Below are positions 27,862 to 37,181 of a stretch of 64,000 nucleotides of DNA, one piece after another (the first letter of the stretch is position 1; each line of letters opens with the position of its first letter). Source of the stretch: an uncultured Bacteroidales bacterium (GTDB lineage: Bacteria; Bacteroidota; Bacteroidia; Bacteroidales; UBA932); NCBI GenBank assembly GCA_900319405.1, contig ONOH01000004.1, positions 62,001-126,000 of the forward strand, written 5' to 3'. The notes beneath the pieces are model-generated. The model was not told where the DNA came from. It saw only the letters and a program-made list of their open reading frames with translations, and ran no database searches. The position numbers were made by a program, and so were the translations under genes.

Positions 27862-29501
27862 TGAAAAAGCTGATTATCATATTGTTGAGCCTTTTGCCGA
27901 TGCTGGCGCAGGCCCAGGGTGTGGAAAGGATATACGTTTCCACCGACCGCAGCGTCTATATAGCCGGTGACGAAATTTGGTGTTCCCTCTTCTGTATGGA
28001 CGGTGACAGCCGCTCCCTGTCGTCCTACAGCGCTGTCTCGTATGTGGAACTGGTGTCGGACGAAGGCACCGTGGCGACGGCCAAGATAGGCTTGATGGAA
28101 GGACGCGGGGCCGGGAAGTTCCGCATTCCGACAGGGACGCCTACGGGAAATTACAAGCTTCTGGCCTATACGGCCGGATATCCGGATGCCTTCGGCCCGG
28201 GGGCGAAAACCGTCTCGCTCTTCAATACCACTACTGTCGCGCGCGTAAAGGATGGCGTCGAGATTGTGGAAGAGTACAAGGCCGAAAAAAGCGTTTCGGA
28301 CAGTTCTGACGGCGTTTTGACCCTTTCTACCCGGGAAATTCCCCGTGCGGGGAAAACTTTCTCCGTCGCCCTGAAGAACAATGCCGATGCGGCGACACTC
28401 TCTTTCTCGGTCTATGAGGTGGATGGGATCAAGGAACCCGCAGGAAACAGTCTGGAACGATTCCTGGGGACGCTTTCATCGGCCTCCGGGGCGCAGCGTT
28501 CTTCCAAGACAGGCGAATACGAGGGGGAAATTGTATATGCCGCCGTGGAGGGACTGGATCCCGAGCAGCTCAAAGCCATTACCGATCAGGCGGTGGCTAC
28601 GCTTTCGTCGGCCGGATCGCCTTCCGACGTGTATGTAGGAAAGGTGGGAGAGAACGGCCGTCTGATGTTTTTCACCAACAATATCTACGGAGACCGTGAG
28701 CTGGTGTGCGAAGTGGCCGGAAAGGCGGGCTACATCTCACTGATGGATCCTTTCCGCTATCCTTCGGTGGGCGGGATGGAAAAGTTGGAGCTTTCACCAG
28801 CCCTGTTCGGAGACCTGGTGCAGCGCAAGGCGGCGCTGGGCACCAGCCTGCAGGTGGATACCCTGGTGCAGTTTATGCCGCGCAGGCAGGACATCCTGTT
28901 GGGGAACGTGCAGAAGAAGGTTTACCACCTGGACGACTATACCCGATTCCCCTCTTTCCAGGAGGTGATTGTGGAAATTGTCCGGGAGATCCGCATCCGT
29001 ACATTTATGGGTAAACATCATCTCCAGATGGTGGTGAGCGATGCCGTGGGAAGCCGCCGCGTGGTGAAGGAGAACCTGCTGGTGATGATGGACGGGGTGG
29101 TGATATCGGATCTTTCGCTGCTGGAGAACATGGATGCGATGCTGCTGGAGGATGTGGAACTGTACGGGGAGGACATTGCGATGGGCGGACTTTCCTACAA
29201 CGGCTGTGTAAACTTTACCACGCGAAAGAACTACGTGAAGGCCATGCAGTTCCCCTCCAACGTGCGGGTGGTGGACTTCAAAGGCGTGTGTTATCCGGTG
29301 GCCTACCTGGGCGCTCCGGTGCGCGGAACGGACCACCGTCCGCTGCTGTACTGGAATCCCCTGCTGAAGTTGGAAGCCGGGGAGAGCCTGGTCATTCCCC
29401 TGACCGCTCCCTCCCGTTCCGGATCTTTCCGGATGGTGGCCGAAGGAATCACTTTGTCCGGAAAGCCGTTCCGGGAGGTTTTCGACTTTGAAATCCGTTA
29501 A
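27861..29501 (+). CDS. Exported macroglobulin-like (MG2-domain) protein
   Basis: Protein of 546 residues with a signal peptide (IIILLSLLPMLAQAQG). The mature N-terminus ERIYVSTDRSVYIAGDEIWC and GKFRIPTGTPTGNYKLLAYT match the MG2 beta-sandwich of alpha-2-macroglobulin-like proteins of Bacteroidota. No thioester motif is visible, so this is not a full protease trap. The remainder has beta-sandwich-like stretches (LSFSVYEVDGIKEP; LVVMSDAVGSRRVVKENLL is not fully conserved with any motif I know). Third gene of the receptor/DUF4249 operon (1-nt stop/start overlap), it may form an extracellular part of the uptake complex. Confidence 0.7.
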   Translation: MKKLIIILLSLLPMLAQAQGVERIYVSTDRSVYIAGDEIWCSLFCMDGDSRSLSSYSAVSYVELVSDEGTVATAKIGLMEGRGAGKFRIPTGTPTGNYKLLAYTAGYPDAFGPGAKTVSLFNTTTVARVKDGVEIVEEYKAEKSVSDSSDGVLTLSTREIPRAGKTFSVALKNNADAATLSFSVYEVDGIKEPAGNSLERFLGTLSSASGAQRSSKTGEYEGEIVYAAVEGLDPEQLKAITDQAVATLSSAGSPSDVYVGKVGENGRLMFFTNNIYGDRELVCEVAGKAGYISLMDPFRYPSVGGMEKLELSPALFGDLVQRKAALGTSLQVDTLVQFMPRRQDILLGNVQKKVYHLDDYTRFPSFQEVIVEIVREIRIRTFMGKHHLQMVVSDAVGSRRVVKENLLVMMDGVVISDLSLLENMDAMLLEDVELYGEDIAMGGLSYNGCVNFTTRKNYVKAMQFPSNVRVVDFKGVCYPVAYLGAPVRGTDHRPLLYWNPLLKLEAGESLVIPLTAPSRSGSFRMVAEGITLSGKPFREVFDFEIR

Positions 29502-29822
29502 TTCAGGGCTTTTCTCCCCATAAAACAAAAGAATTCCGCTTTATAATTAAATTTTTTTAATTTATAATTTGTAACAAAAGTATTTTTATTTCTCATATTT
29601 TTTAACCATCTTGCAGTCAGCGACTATTAAAAAAATTTAAAAAAACCTAAGAACGTTAAAAAATATGCGGTTCCGGGGCTGTTTGCCAAACTTGCAATTA
29701 TCATTTTGTTTTACAATCTTTGCAGCCAAGTATCCGTCTCTGACGGGTATTGGGTTAGTTGTGTATTGAACTCGGATTGTCAATACGTGTATCAATATTT
29801 ATGTTTAATTAAAGTATCGCTT
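29502..29822 (+). promoter_or_regulatory. AT-rich gap with SusCD promoter and structured leader
   Basis: No gene is visible in these 321 bp. TTG at 29692-29694, a 20-bp spacer and AATCTTTG at 29715-29722 (one mismatch to TAnnTTTG) form the best promoter. It predicts a leader of roughly 95 nt. The leader can fold CCGTC/GACGG (29733-29745) and GTATTGA/TCAATAC (29763-29786). The upstream half (29520-29660) is very AT-rich and may hold regulator sites, but I see no clear repeat there. Confidence 0.5.
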
Positions 29823-32800
29823 ATGAAAAAAATTAAGCTTTTTTTCACAGCTGCGGTAATGCTGGCCTTCTCTGTGGCCGCCCTTGCACAGAATATCACT
29901 GTAAAGGGTACGGTGAAGGACGAGGCCGGTGAACCCATCGTGGGCGCCAATGTGATCCTGGTGGGTTCCAATACCGTCTATGCCCTGACAGACATTTCAG
30001 GTGCTTTCACACTCTCTGTTCCCCGGAACGGAAGTCTGGATGTCAGCTGCCTGGGTTACACCACGAAGGTCGTTCCTGTCGATGGACAGACCACGCTGGA
30101 CATTATCCTGCAGGATGACAGCCACGTTCTGGACGAGACCATCGTGGTCGCCTACGGTACGGCCACCAAGAGTTCATTTACCGGTTCGGCCGCCCAGGTT
30201 GGAGCCGAAACCATCGAAAAGAAGATTGCCACGAGCGTGACCAGCGCCCTGGCGGGTACCACCCCCGGTGTGCAGGTGACCTCCTCCAGCGGTGATCCGA
30301 CCGGCGGCACTCCCACCATCCGCATCCGCGGTATCGGTTCCATCAGTGCCTCCAACACGCCCCTGTACATTGTGGACGGCGTGCCGTACGATGGTTCCAT
30401 CTCCGACATCAATCCCCAGGACGTCGAGTCCATGTCCGTGCTGAAGGACGCCGCCGCATCGGCCATTTACGGTCACCGCGGTGCCAACGGCGTGGTGATC
30501 ATCACCACCAAGAAGGGTAAGAGCGGGGACGCTACGGTGAAGTTCGACGGCCGCTGGGGCGTGAACTCCCGTCTGATTCCCCAGTACGACGTCATCTCCG
30601 ATCCCGGTCAGTACTATGAGATGCACTACCAGATGCTGTACAACCAGTACCTGTATTCCGGTCACTCCGTGGCCGACAGCTACGCCTACGCCAACAAGTA
30701 CCTCCTGGACGAGAAAAACGGCGGTCTGGGTTACCTGGTGTACACCCTGCCCGAGGGACAGAACCTCATCGGTACCAACTTCAAGCTCAATCCCAACGCC
30801 AAGCTGGGTTACTATGACGGAGAATACTATTATACTCCCGACAACTGGTACAACGAGGCCTTCCACAATGCCTTCCGTCAGGAATACAATGTTTCCGCTT
30901 CCGGCGGTTCCAACCGTTTCAACTACTACGCCAGCGTAGGTTTCCTGCAGAACAGCGGTGTGGTGAACAACTCCGACTACAAGCGCTATACCGGCCGTGT
31001 GAACGCCGAGTATCAGGCCAAGAGCTGGATGCGCTTCTCCACCTCCCTCAATTTCTCGCACTCCGACAGCCAGGCCGCCAACTGGAGCGACAGCTTCGGC
31101 TCCTCCGGCAACCTGTTCTACATTGCCAACAACATCGGCCCCATCTATCCGCTGTATGTGCGTAAGATGGACGAGAGCGGCAAGCCGTACATTGTGACCG
31201 AGAACGGCCGCATCCTCTACGACTCCAACAACACCAACCAGAAGCGTCCCTCCATCGTGGGCAACGCCATCCGTGACAACGAGTACGACAACAACAAGTC
31301 CTACGCCGACGTTCTCACCGGCAAGTTCGGTGTGGTGCTCACTCCCGTCAAGGGACTCACCCTGAATGCCAATGTGGGTTTCACCTCCGACAACACCCGT
31401 TCCAACAACCTGAGCAGCCAGTTCGCGGGTTCCTCCGGTACGGACGGTTTCGTGGAAGTGATTCACTCGCGTACGTTCACGGTGAACCAGCAGTACCTGG
31501 CTTCCTACAAGTTTGACATTGTGGACGCCCACCACTTCGATTTCCTCGCCGGTTTCGAAAAGTACTCCTATATGTACCAGCGTCTCAGGGGTTCCAACAA
31601 CCACCTGTACAATCCGTTCATCGGTGAGTTGAACAACGCCGACGGTACCGGAACCAACGTGAGCGCCACGTCGTACACCAACCGTTACCTCACCCAGGGC
31701 TTCCTGGGCCGTGTCCAGTACGACTACAACGGCATCTACTTCCTGTCCGGTTCCTTCCGTCGCGACGCCTCCTCCCGCTTTGCCGACGGTCACCGCTGGG
31801 GCAACTTCGGCAGCGCTGGTCTGGCCTACCTGATGAGCAAGGAAACCTGGTTCAACGTTCCGTGGGTGGATATGCTCAAACTGAAGGTGAGCTACGGTGT
31901 GCAGGGTAACGACAACATCGGCGGTTACTCCCCGTACGCCGACCAGTACGAACACTCCTGGGACGAGAACAACGGCTACTCCATCTCCCTGAAGTATGTG
32001 GGTAACGAGAACATCACCTGGGAAACCTCCCATTCCCTGAACGTGGGTGCCGACTTCGAACTCTTCGGCAACTACCTCAACGGTACCATCGAGTTCTTCT
32101 CCCGTAAGACCACGGACCTCCTCTACAACAAGAATGTCCCGCTGAGCTCCGGCAACCCTACCGGCGTGATTCCGGTAAACGTAGGTTCCATGCGCAACAC
32201 CGGTGTGGAAGTGTCCCTGGACGGTGCCATCATCCGCAACAAGAACGTGAACTGGACCTGGAATGTGAACCTGAGCCACTACAAGAACAAGATTCTGGAA
32301 CTGGATCCCAGCGTTTCCGAAAACGGTATCCGCGGCAGTAACTTCATCCGCAAAGTGGGCGGCTCCATTTATGAGGCCTATATGTACAGGTATGCCGGCG
32401 TGGATCCCGACACGGGCCAGGCCCTGTACTACGGTGAATTCCTGAAAGAGGACGACAGCTTCGTGCAGCGTCCCACCCAGAAGCAGATTGACGAGGAAGC
32501 CACCTATACCAAGACCACGACCAACTTCGCCAACGCTTCCCAGTACGACCTGGGCTCCATCCTTCCGGATCTGTTCGGCGGCTTTGGAACCACGCTCAAT
32601 GCCTATGGTATTGACTTCAGCGTACAGTGTTCCTTCCAGCTGGGCGGCAAGTACTATGACGGTACTTACCAGAACCTGATGCACACCCAGTCCTCGGCCG
32701 GTAACGCCTGGCACAAGGACGTGCTCAAGGCCTGGCAGAAGCCCGGCGACGTGACCGACGTTCCCCGCAACGACGGCGACGTGCAGGTTGCCCAGAGCGC

Positions 32801-33071
32801 CCTGGACCGCTTCCTCACCAGTGCCAGCTACCTGAGCCTGAACAACATCACCCTCGGATACACCCTTCCCCGCAAATGGACCCAGAAGGTGGGTATCGAA
32901 GGCCTCCGCATCTATGTAGCCGGTGACAACCTGGCTGTCCTCACCGCCCGCAAGGGTATCGACCCCCGTTTCTCCATGGGCCTCGGCTCCATGACCAGCG
33001 GCACCGGTCTCAACAGCGGTTACTATTCCGCCATGCGCACAGTTACCGGTGGTGTTACCCTCACCTTCTAA
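29823..33071 (+). CDS. SusC-family TonB-linked outer-membrane transporter
   Basis: Protein of 1082 residues. The signal peptide ends VAALAQ. A carboxypeptidase-regulatory-like domain is at about 24-108 (ITVKGTVKDEAGEPIVGANV). The SusC signature plug follows (DETIVVAYGTATKSSFTGS; IRIRGIGSISASNTPLYIVD; VESMSVLKDAAASAIYGHRG), then a 22-strand-type barrel. The start at 29823 gives the signal peptide; the frame is open upstream only through the leader. SusC transporters pair with SusD lids to import glycans or peptides. SusD begins 18 bp later. Codon use is strongly C-ending, suggesting high expression. Confidence 0.95.
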   Translation: MKKIKLFFTAAVMLAFSVAALAQNITVKGTVKDEAGEPIVGANVILVGSNTVYALTDISGAFTLSVPRNGSLDVSCLGYTTKVVPVDGQTTLDIILQDDSHVLDETIVVAYGTATKSSFTGSAAQVGAETIEKKIATSVTSALAGTTPGVQVTSSSGDPTGGTPTIRIRGIGSISASNTPLYIVDGVPYDGSISDINPQDVESMSVLKDAAASAIYGHRGANGVVIITTKKGKSGDATVKFDGRWGVNSRLIPQYDVISDPGQYYEMHYQMLYNQYLYSGHSVADSYAYANKYLLDEKNGGLGYLVYTLPEGQNLIGTNFKLNPNAKLGYYDGEYYYTPDNWYNEAFHNAFRQEYNVSASGGSNRFNYYASVGFLQNSGVVNNSDYKRYTGRVNAEYQAKSWMRFSTSLNFSHSDSQAANWSDSFGSSGNLFYIANNIGPIYPLYVRKMDESGKPYIVTENGRILYDSNNTNQKRPSIVGNAIRDNEYDNNKSYADVLTGKFGVVLTPVKGLTLNANVGFTSDNTRSNNLSSQFAGSSGTDGFVEVIHSRTFTVNQQYLASYKFDIVDAHHFDFLAGFEKYSYMYQRLRGSNNHLYNPFIGELNNADGTGTNVSATSYTNRYLTQGFLGRVQYDYNGIYFLSGSFRRDASSRFADGHRWGNFGSAGLAYLMSKETWFNVPWVDMLKLKVSYGVQGNDNIGGYSPYADQYEHSWDENNGYSISLKYVGNENITWETSHSLNVGADFELFGNYLNGTIEFFSRKTTDLLYNKNVPLSSGNPTGVIPVNVGSMRNTGVEVSLDGAIIRNKNVNWTWNVNLSHYKNKILELDPSVSENGIRGSNFIRKVGGSIYEAYMYRYAGVDPDTGQALYYGEFLKEDDSFVQRPTQKQIDEEATYTKTTTNFANASQYDLGSILPDLFGGFGTTLNAYGIDFSVQCSFQLGGKYYDGTYQNLMHTQSSAGNAWHKDVLKAWQKPGDVTDVPRNDGDVQVAQSALDRFLTSASYLSLNNITLGYTLPRKWTQKVGIEGLRIYVAGDNLAVLTARKGIDPRFSMGLGSMTSGTGLNSGYYSAMRTVTGGVTLTF

Positions 33072-33089
33072 TCTTAACAGTTCAAGAAT

Positions 33090-34733
33090 ATGAAACTCAA
33101 CAGATATATTCCGGTTTTGATTGCAGGACTCGTTCTGTCGGCCTCTTGTACCGATATGAACAAGTTTGTCCCCGCCGAGAGTGGCAGACTGCTCAAGACA
33201 CAGGTCCAGGAGACCAACGCCGCCGTTCCTTCCCGTGCCGCGGCTTCCTTCTCCGGTCTGTTCTCCATTATCGGCCAGCCTAACTATTTCGGATATGGTA
33301 CGCCGGACGATTTCGGTGTGCTGATGATGCTTTTCTGCACCGATCTCGAGAGCGCCGACGCAACGGCCTCCGACAACAACTACAACTGGTTCTCCGTCTG
33401 CGGCGAGCTGTCTTCCCGTAACGCCAACTACCGCAATCCGGTTATCCGTTACAAGGCTCCTTACGGCATTATCGCCGCCGTGAACGATTTCCTGGCCGGT
33501 TTCGGTGAGGATGTGGAAGACCCCGAGAGCATTGCGATGATTGCCCAGGCCAAGGTCCTGCGCGCCTATTCCTATATGCTCCTGGCCAATGACTTCCAGT
33601 TCAACTATACCAATCACAAGAGTGACCCTTGCGTTCCCATCTGTTCCCCGGACGTGGAAGATCCCACCAACAATCCCCGCGCCACCGTGGAAGAGATCTA
33701 CAACATCATCATGTCCGACCTGAACGATGCCGTGACGAATCTTGAAGGCTATACCCGCTCCAGCAAGAAGTTCATCGACCAGCAGGTTGCTTACGGCATG
33801 CGCGCCCGCGCCAACCTGAACATGGGCAACTACGCCGCCGCCGCTGCCGATGCTGAAAAGGCCGCCTCCGGTTACACGCCCGCTTCCATCGCCGAAGTAA
33901 GCAAGCCCACCTTCCAGGACATCAGCGAACACAACTGGATCTGGGGCTATGACATGACGGCCGATGAAGCCACCAAGTTCAAGTATGCCACCACTTCTTC
34001 CTGGCTGCGTTCCTTCTCCGGCTGGGCCTATGCCGCCGGCACCGCCACCTATACCTGCATCAACAAGATCCTGTACGACAAGATTCCTGCAACGGATGTC
34101 CGCAAGGGCTGGTGGCTGGACGAGAACCTCTACTCCCCGCTGCTGGACGGTCTCACCTGGAGCGCCGGTGACGCCGGCTCCGCCACCGGTCAGGCCATCG
34201 CCGACTTCGAGTACGACGACAAGCTCGCTTTCGTTCCCTACACCAACGTGAAGTTCGGCTGCACCCCGCTGGGAACCACCGACAACGCCGAAGACATGCC
34301 CCTGATGCGCGTGGAAGAGATGATTCTCATCCAGGCCGAAGGTTATGCCAAGAGCGGTAACGAGGCCAAGGGCCGCCAAATCCTGGAAGACTTCGTGAAA
34401 ACGTACCGCGATCCTTCCTACAGCGCTGCCGCCGGCGGCCGCTCCTTTGCTGACGAGGTCTGGTTCCAGCGCCGCGTGGAGCTCTGGGGTGAAGGCTTTG
34501 CCATCCACGACACCAAGCGTCTGAACAAGCCCCTGGTCCGTTTCCTTGGCACCCCTTCCAGCACCAACGTTTCCCCTGCTTTCCGCTTCAACGTTGCCGC
34601 CGACGACGGCTGGCTGCTGCTCCGCTTCTCCAACGCCGAGCTGAACACCAACTTCGGCATCATTGACAACACGAACGGTGAACTGCCTAAGATGGACCAG
34701 AATCCCACCCTTCGCGACGGTGTTACTGACTAA
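33090..34733 (+). CDS. SusD-family surface lipoprotein
   Basis: Protein of 547 residues with lipobox SASC (Cys20). It is helical with the TPR-like SusD fold (MIAQAKVLRAYSYMLLANDF; QQVAYGMRARANLNMGNYAA). The C-terminal region carries MRVEEMILIQAEGYAKSG and VWFQRRVELWGEGFAIHDTK, matching the conserved ends of SusD/RagB proteins. It forms the lid of the SusC pore and binds the substrate at the surface. It is placed between SusC and a large lipoprotein with 16-18-bp gaps, in one operon. Confidence 0.93.
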   Translation: MKLNRYIPVLIAGLVLSASCTDMNKFVPAESGRLLKTQVQETNAAVPSRAAASFSGLFSIIGQPNYFGYGTPDDFGVLMMLFCTDLESADATASDNNYNWFSVCGELSSRNANYRNPVIRYKAPYGIIAAVNDFLAGFGEDVEDPESIAMIAQAKVLRAYSYMLLANDFQFNYTNHKSDPCVPICSPDVEDPTNNPRATVEEIYNIIMSDLNDAVTNLEGYTRSSKKFIDQQVAYGMRARANLNMGNYAAAAADAEKAASGYTPASIAEVSKPTFQDISEHNWIWGYDMTADEATKFKYATTSSWLRSFSGWAYAAGTATYTCINKILYDKIPATDVRKGWWLDENLYSPLLDGLTWSAGDAGSATGQAIADFEYDDKLAFVPYTNVKFGCTPLGTTDNAEDMPLMRVEEMILIQAEGYAKSGNEAKGRQILEDFVKTYRDPSYSAAAGGRSFADEVWFQRRVELWGEGFAIHDTKRLNKPLVRFLGTPSSTNVSPAFRFNVAADDGWLLLRFSNAELNTNFGIIDNTNGELPKMDQNPTLRDGVTD

Positions 34734-34749
34734 TTAATCCGCAGCACGT

Positions 34750-37107
34750 ATGAAAAAGTATTTCAATATCATTCTTGCAAGCGCCCTGGCCGCTCTGACC
34801 GTGCTTTCCTGCGCCAAGCAGGAGCAGGCCTATGAGCCCGGCACGCCCGATCCCAGCGGTTGCTACGGCGTATTCTTCCCTTCCCAGGATGCAATGGGAA
34901 GCCACACCTACGATCCCAGCATGGAGAAGTCCGTGAGCATTACCGTAACCCGTACCAATACCAGCGGTGCCATTACGGTTCCCTTCACCACGACGGTTTC
35001 CGATGAGGGTGTCTTCAACTTCGGCAGCATTACCTTTGCCGACGGCCAGTCCGAGACCGAGCTGGACGTTACCTTCCCTTCCGCCCCGGAAGGAAAGCAG
35101 CTGTCCTTCTCTGTCCAGCTGGACGATGACAATACCTACATCTCCCACTATAACAGCGGAGCCATTGCCCTTGATTTCTCCGTGCTCGTCGTTTCCTGGC
35201 AGTATTTCCTGAATCCTTCGACGAAGGAGAAAGCCGTAGTAGAGTTTACCCAGAACTGGTGGGGCGAGACGGCCTGGTGCTACATCAAATACTACGAGGT
35301 GGACGGTGTGCGCACCTGCCAGACCGAAACCTTCCGCCACTTCGACGGAAAGGAATACAACGACAATGCCGGTTTCTGGGGCTATGGTCCGGATCACGAG
35401 TGGACCTTCACCTGGTATCCCAAGGAGAAGGATGCCGACGGAAACCAGTATATCTGGCTGCACTCCCAGTTCACCGGTTACCACCACAGTTCTTACGACA
35501 CGGACGTGTGGGTTTACGACGGCTGGGGAATGGATGCCGTATATAGCGGAAAGGATGTGGGTGACTGGCTCAGCTGCATCAAGGCCGGCAAGTATCCTTA
35601 TGGCTACTATGACGGAAACGGCGGCTTCTACTTCTATTCCCAGTGGTATTATATGACCGGCGTGGGCGGATGGCAGGTAGCCACCCTGGACAATGTCGGT
35701 ATCGCCGAGGGCTTCACCCGCGTGGATTACAGCCTGGAGATGGTCGGGGATTATTCCCAGGAGGGTGTAACGCCCGTTTATGTGAAAGCCGGTGCCGATG
35801 TCGTTTCCCTGAAGTATGCCGTGTATGAAGGAGAACTGAATTCTGCCCAGATGGCTGCCCGTTTCGAAGCCATCAAGGCCGGTACGGAGCCCACGGAAAG
35901 CTTCGACGAGTTTGAGCTCGACGAGGAGGAGGCCAAGAACTACGGCGCCTTCGGCATTGCTCCCGAGACCAGCGGTACCTACACCGTGCTGGCTGTCGCC
36001 TGCGACAAGGAGGACAAGATGCAGAACGAGGCCAGTGTGGTCGTGAACCACATCTGCGCCGCCGACACCGAGAAGAACCTGGTAAAGGTATCGGTCTTCA
36101 CCGAGGACACGCCTGCCCGTTACGAGGAGCTCCACAGCTATGATTCCTTCGCCTATTACATCTGCGGAAAGGACCTCACCGCCGTGCACGTAGGTTTCTT
36201 CACGGAAGAGGATATCAAGAAGAACAGTATTGATCTTGCGGTGGCTTTGGTTAAGGCGGATGCCTCCAAGTATGCTGTCAACAAAGACGTCCTCAAGCAA
36301 ATCAATGCCGACGGCGGTTACTATACCGTTCAGTCCAATGTGCCGCCCAAGACCACTGTCTACGTGGTTGTCTGGGCCACCAACGGAGCCCTGGACGGCT
36401 ATGCGGTGGATACCTACACCACCGATCCGCTCCCCTATGTCTGGAACAGCCTGGGCAAGGGAAAGATCAACGACGGTTTCTTCACTTCGATGTTTGGAAA
36501 GAGCGATATCACGGTCGAATGCGATGTATTCGAAGAAGCCACCACGCCTGGCCTGTATATGGTCACCGGCTTCCAGTGTGCCCTAACGGCCGCCTTCTTT
36601 GGTGTTGACATGGAAACCATGGCCAAATATGAGGGTGGAAACTGGAGAAATGCCGAGGTGGTGATTGACGCTTCCGACCCCAAGGCCGTCTTTATTGAGG
36701 CCCAGGATTATGGTGTTTGCGTCAACGCCCAGGCTTATGGATTCATTATGATTGAGACCGATAAAGTCGGAACGCTGGAAAACGGTGTCATCACATGGCC
36801 CAAGGACAAGATGTATGTTGGTTTCCCTGTAGAGGGCAAGTGGTACTTTGGTAACGGCAACGAAACGTTCAGCATAACGCTTCCTTCCGCCGTATCCCCC
36901 ACCGCCGTTCCCACCAGGGTTTCCGCCCGCGGCGGCCAGGTGAAGGACTATATACTCAGTTCCGGCGCTTCTGTTTACAACAGGCCCGTTGTGAAATACG
37001 AGCGTGAAGTAAAGCCCGTGAGCGTCAAGACCGTCAAGCTGGAGAACGTCCGCAAGGAAAAGGATGCCACCAGAGGCATCGACAAACCCCTTGAGCGGGC
37101 TCGCTGA
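34750..37107 (+). CDS. Large surface lipoprotein of the SusCD operon
   Basis: Protein of 785 residues with lipobox VLSC (Cys21). Near residues 60-140 lies a Calx-beta-like stretch (VSITVTRTNTSGAITVPFTT; FNFGSITFADGQSETELDVT). It is followed by an aromatic-rich section (WYPKEKDADGNQYIWLHSQF; GGFYFYSQWYYMTGVGGWQV) and two Ig/FN3-like stretches (GTYTVLAVACDKEDKMQNEA; TVYVVVWATNGALDGYAVDT). It takes the position of SusE/F or other surface-binding proteins but has no family motif I can assign. A strong hairpin separates it from the protease gene. Confidence 0.75.
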   Translation: MKKYFNIILASALAALTVLSCAKQEQAYEPGTPDPSGCYGVFFPSQDAMGSHTYDPSMEKSVSITVTRTNTSGAITVPFTTTVSDEGVFNFGSITFADGQSETELDVTFPSAPEGKQLSFSVQLDDDNTYISHYNSGAIALDFSVLVVSWQYFLNPSTKEKAVVEFTQNWWGETAWCYIKYYEVDGVRTCQTETFRHFDGKEYNDNAGFWGYGPDHEWTFTWYPKEKDADGNQYIWLHSQFTGYHHSSYDTDVWVYDGWGMDAVYSGKDVGDWLSCIKAGKYPYGYYDGNGGFYFYSQWYYMTGVGGWQVATLDNVGIAEGFTRVDYSLEMVGDYSQEGVTPVYVKAGADVVSLKYAVYEGELNSAQMAARFEAIKAGTEPTESFDEFELDEEEAKNYGAFGIAPETSGTYTVLAVACDKEDKMQNEASVVVNHICAADTEKNLVKVSVFTEDTPARYEELHSYDSFAYYICGKDLTAVHVGFFTEEDIKKNSIDLAVALVKADASKYAVNKDVLKQINADGGYYTVQSNVPPKTTVYVVVWATNGALDGYAVDTYTTDPLPYVWNSLGKGKINDGFFTSMFGKSDITVECDVFEEATTPGLYMVTGFQCALTAAFFGVDMETMAKYEGGNWRNAEVVIDASDPKAVFIEAQDYGVCVNAQAYGFIMIETDKVGTLENGVITWPKDKMYVGFPVEGKWYFGNGNETFSITLPSAVSPTAVPTRVSARGGQVKDYILSSGASVYNRPVVKYEREVKPVSVKTVKLENVRKEKDATRGIDKPLERAR

Positions 37108-37127
37108 CATAAGTAATTGATTATCTG

Positions 37128-37165
37128 ACAATGAGGACCCGGTGTATCGTCACCGGGCCTCTTGT
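37128..37165 (+). repeat. Intercistronic hairpin before the protease gene
   Basis: ACAATGAGGACCCGGTG (37128-37144) pairs with CACCGGGCCTCTTGT (37151-37165) around a 6-nt loop, with an unpaired base on the left arm. No T-run follows, so it more likely protects or partly attenuates the transcript than ends it. It occupies most of the 74-bp gap. Confidence 0.65.
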
Positions 37166-37181
37166 CGTAAAAAGCAGTCGA

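Noticed and set aside
30174..34508. A 1444-codon open frame on the minus strand across susC and susD
   Set aside because: Same antisense effect; its translation is low-complexity Val/Gly/His-rich and spans two real genes.
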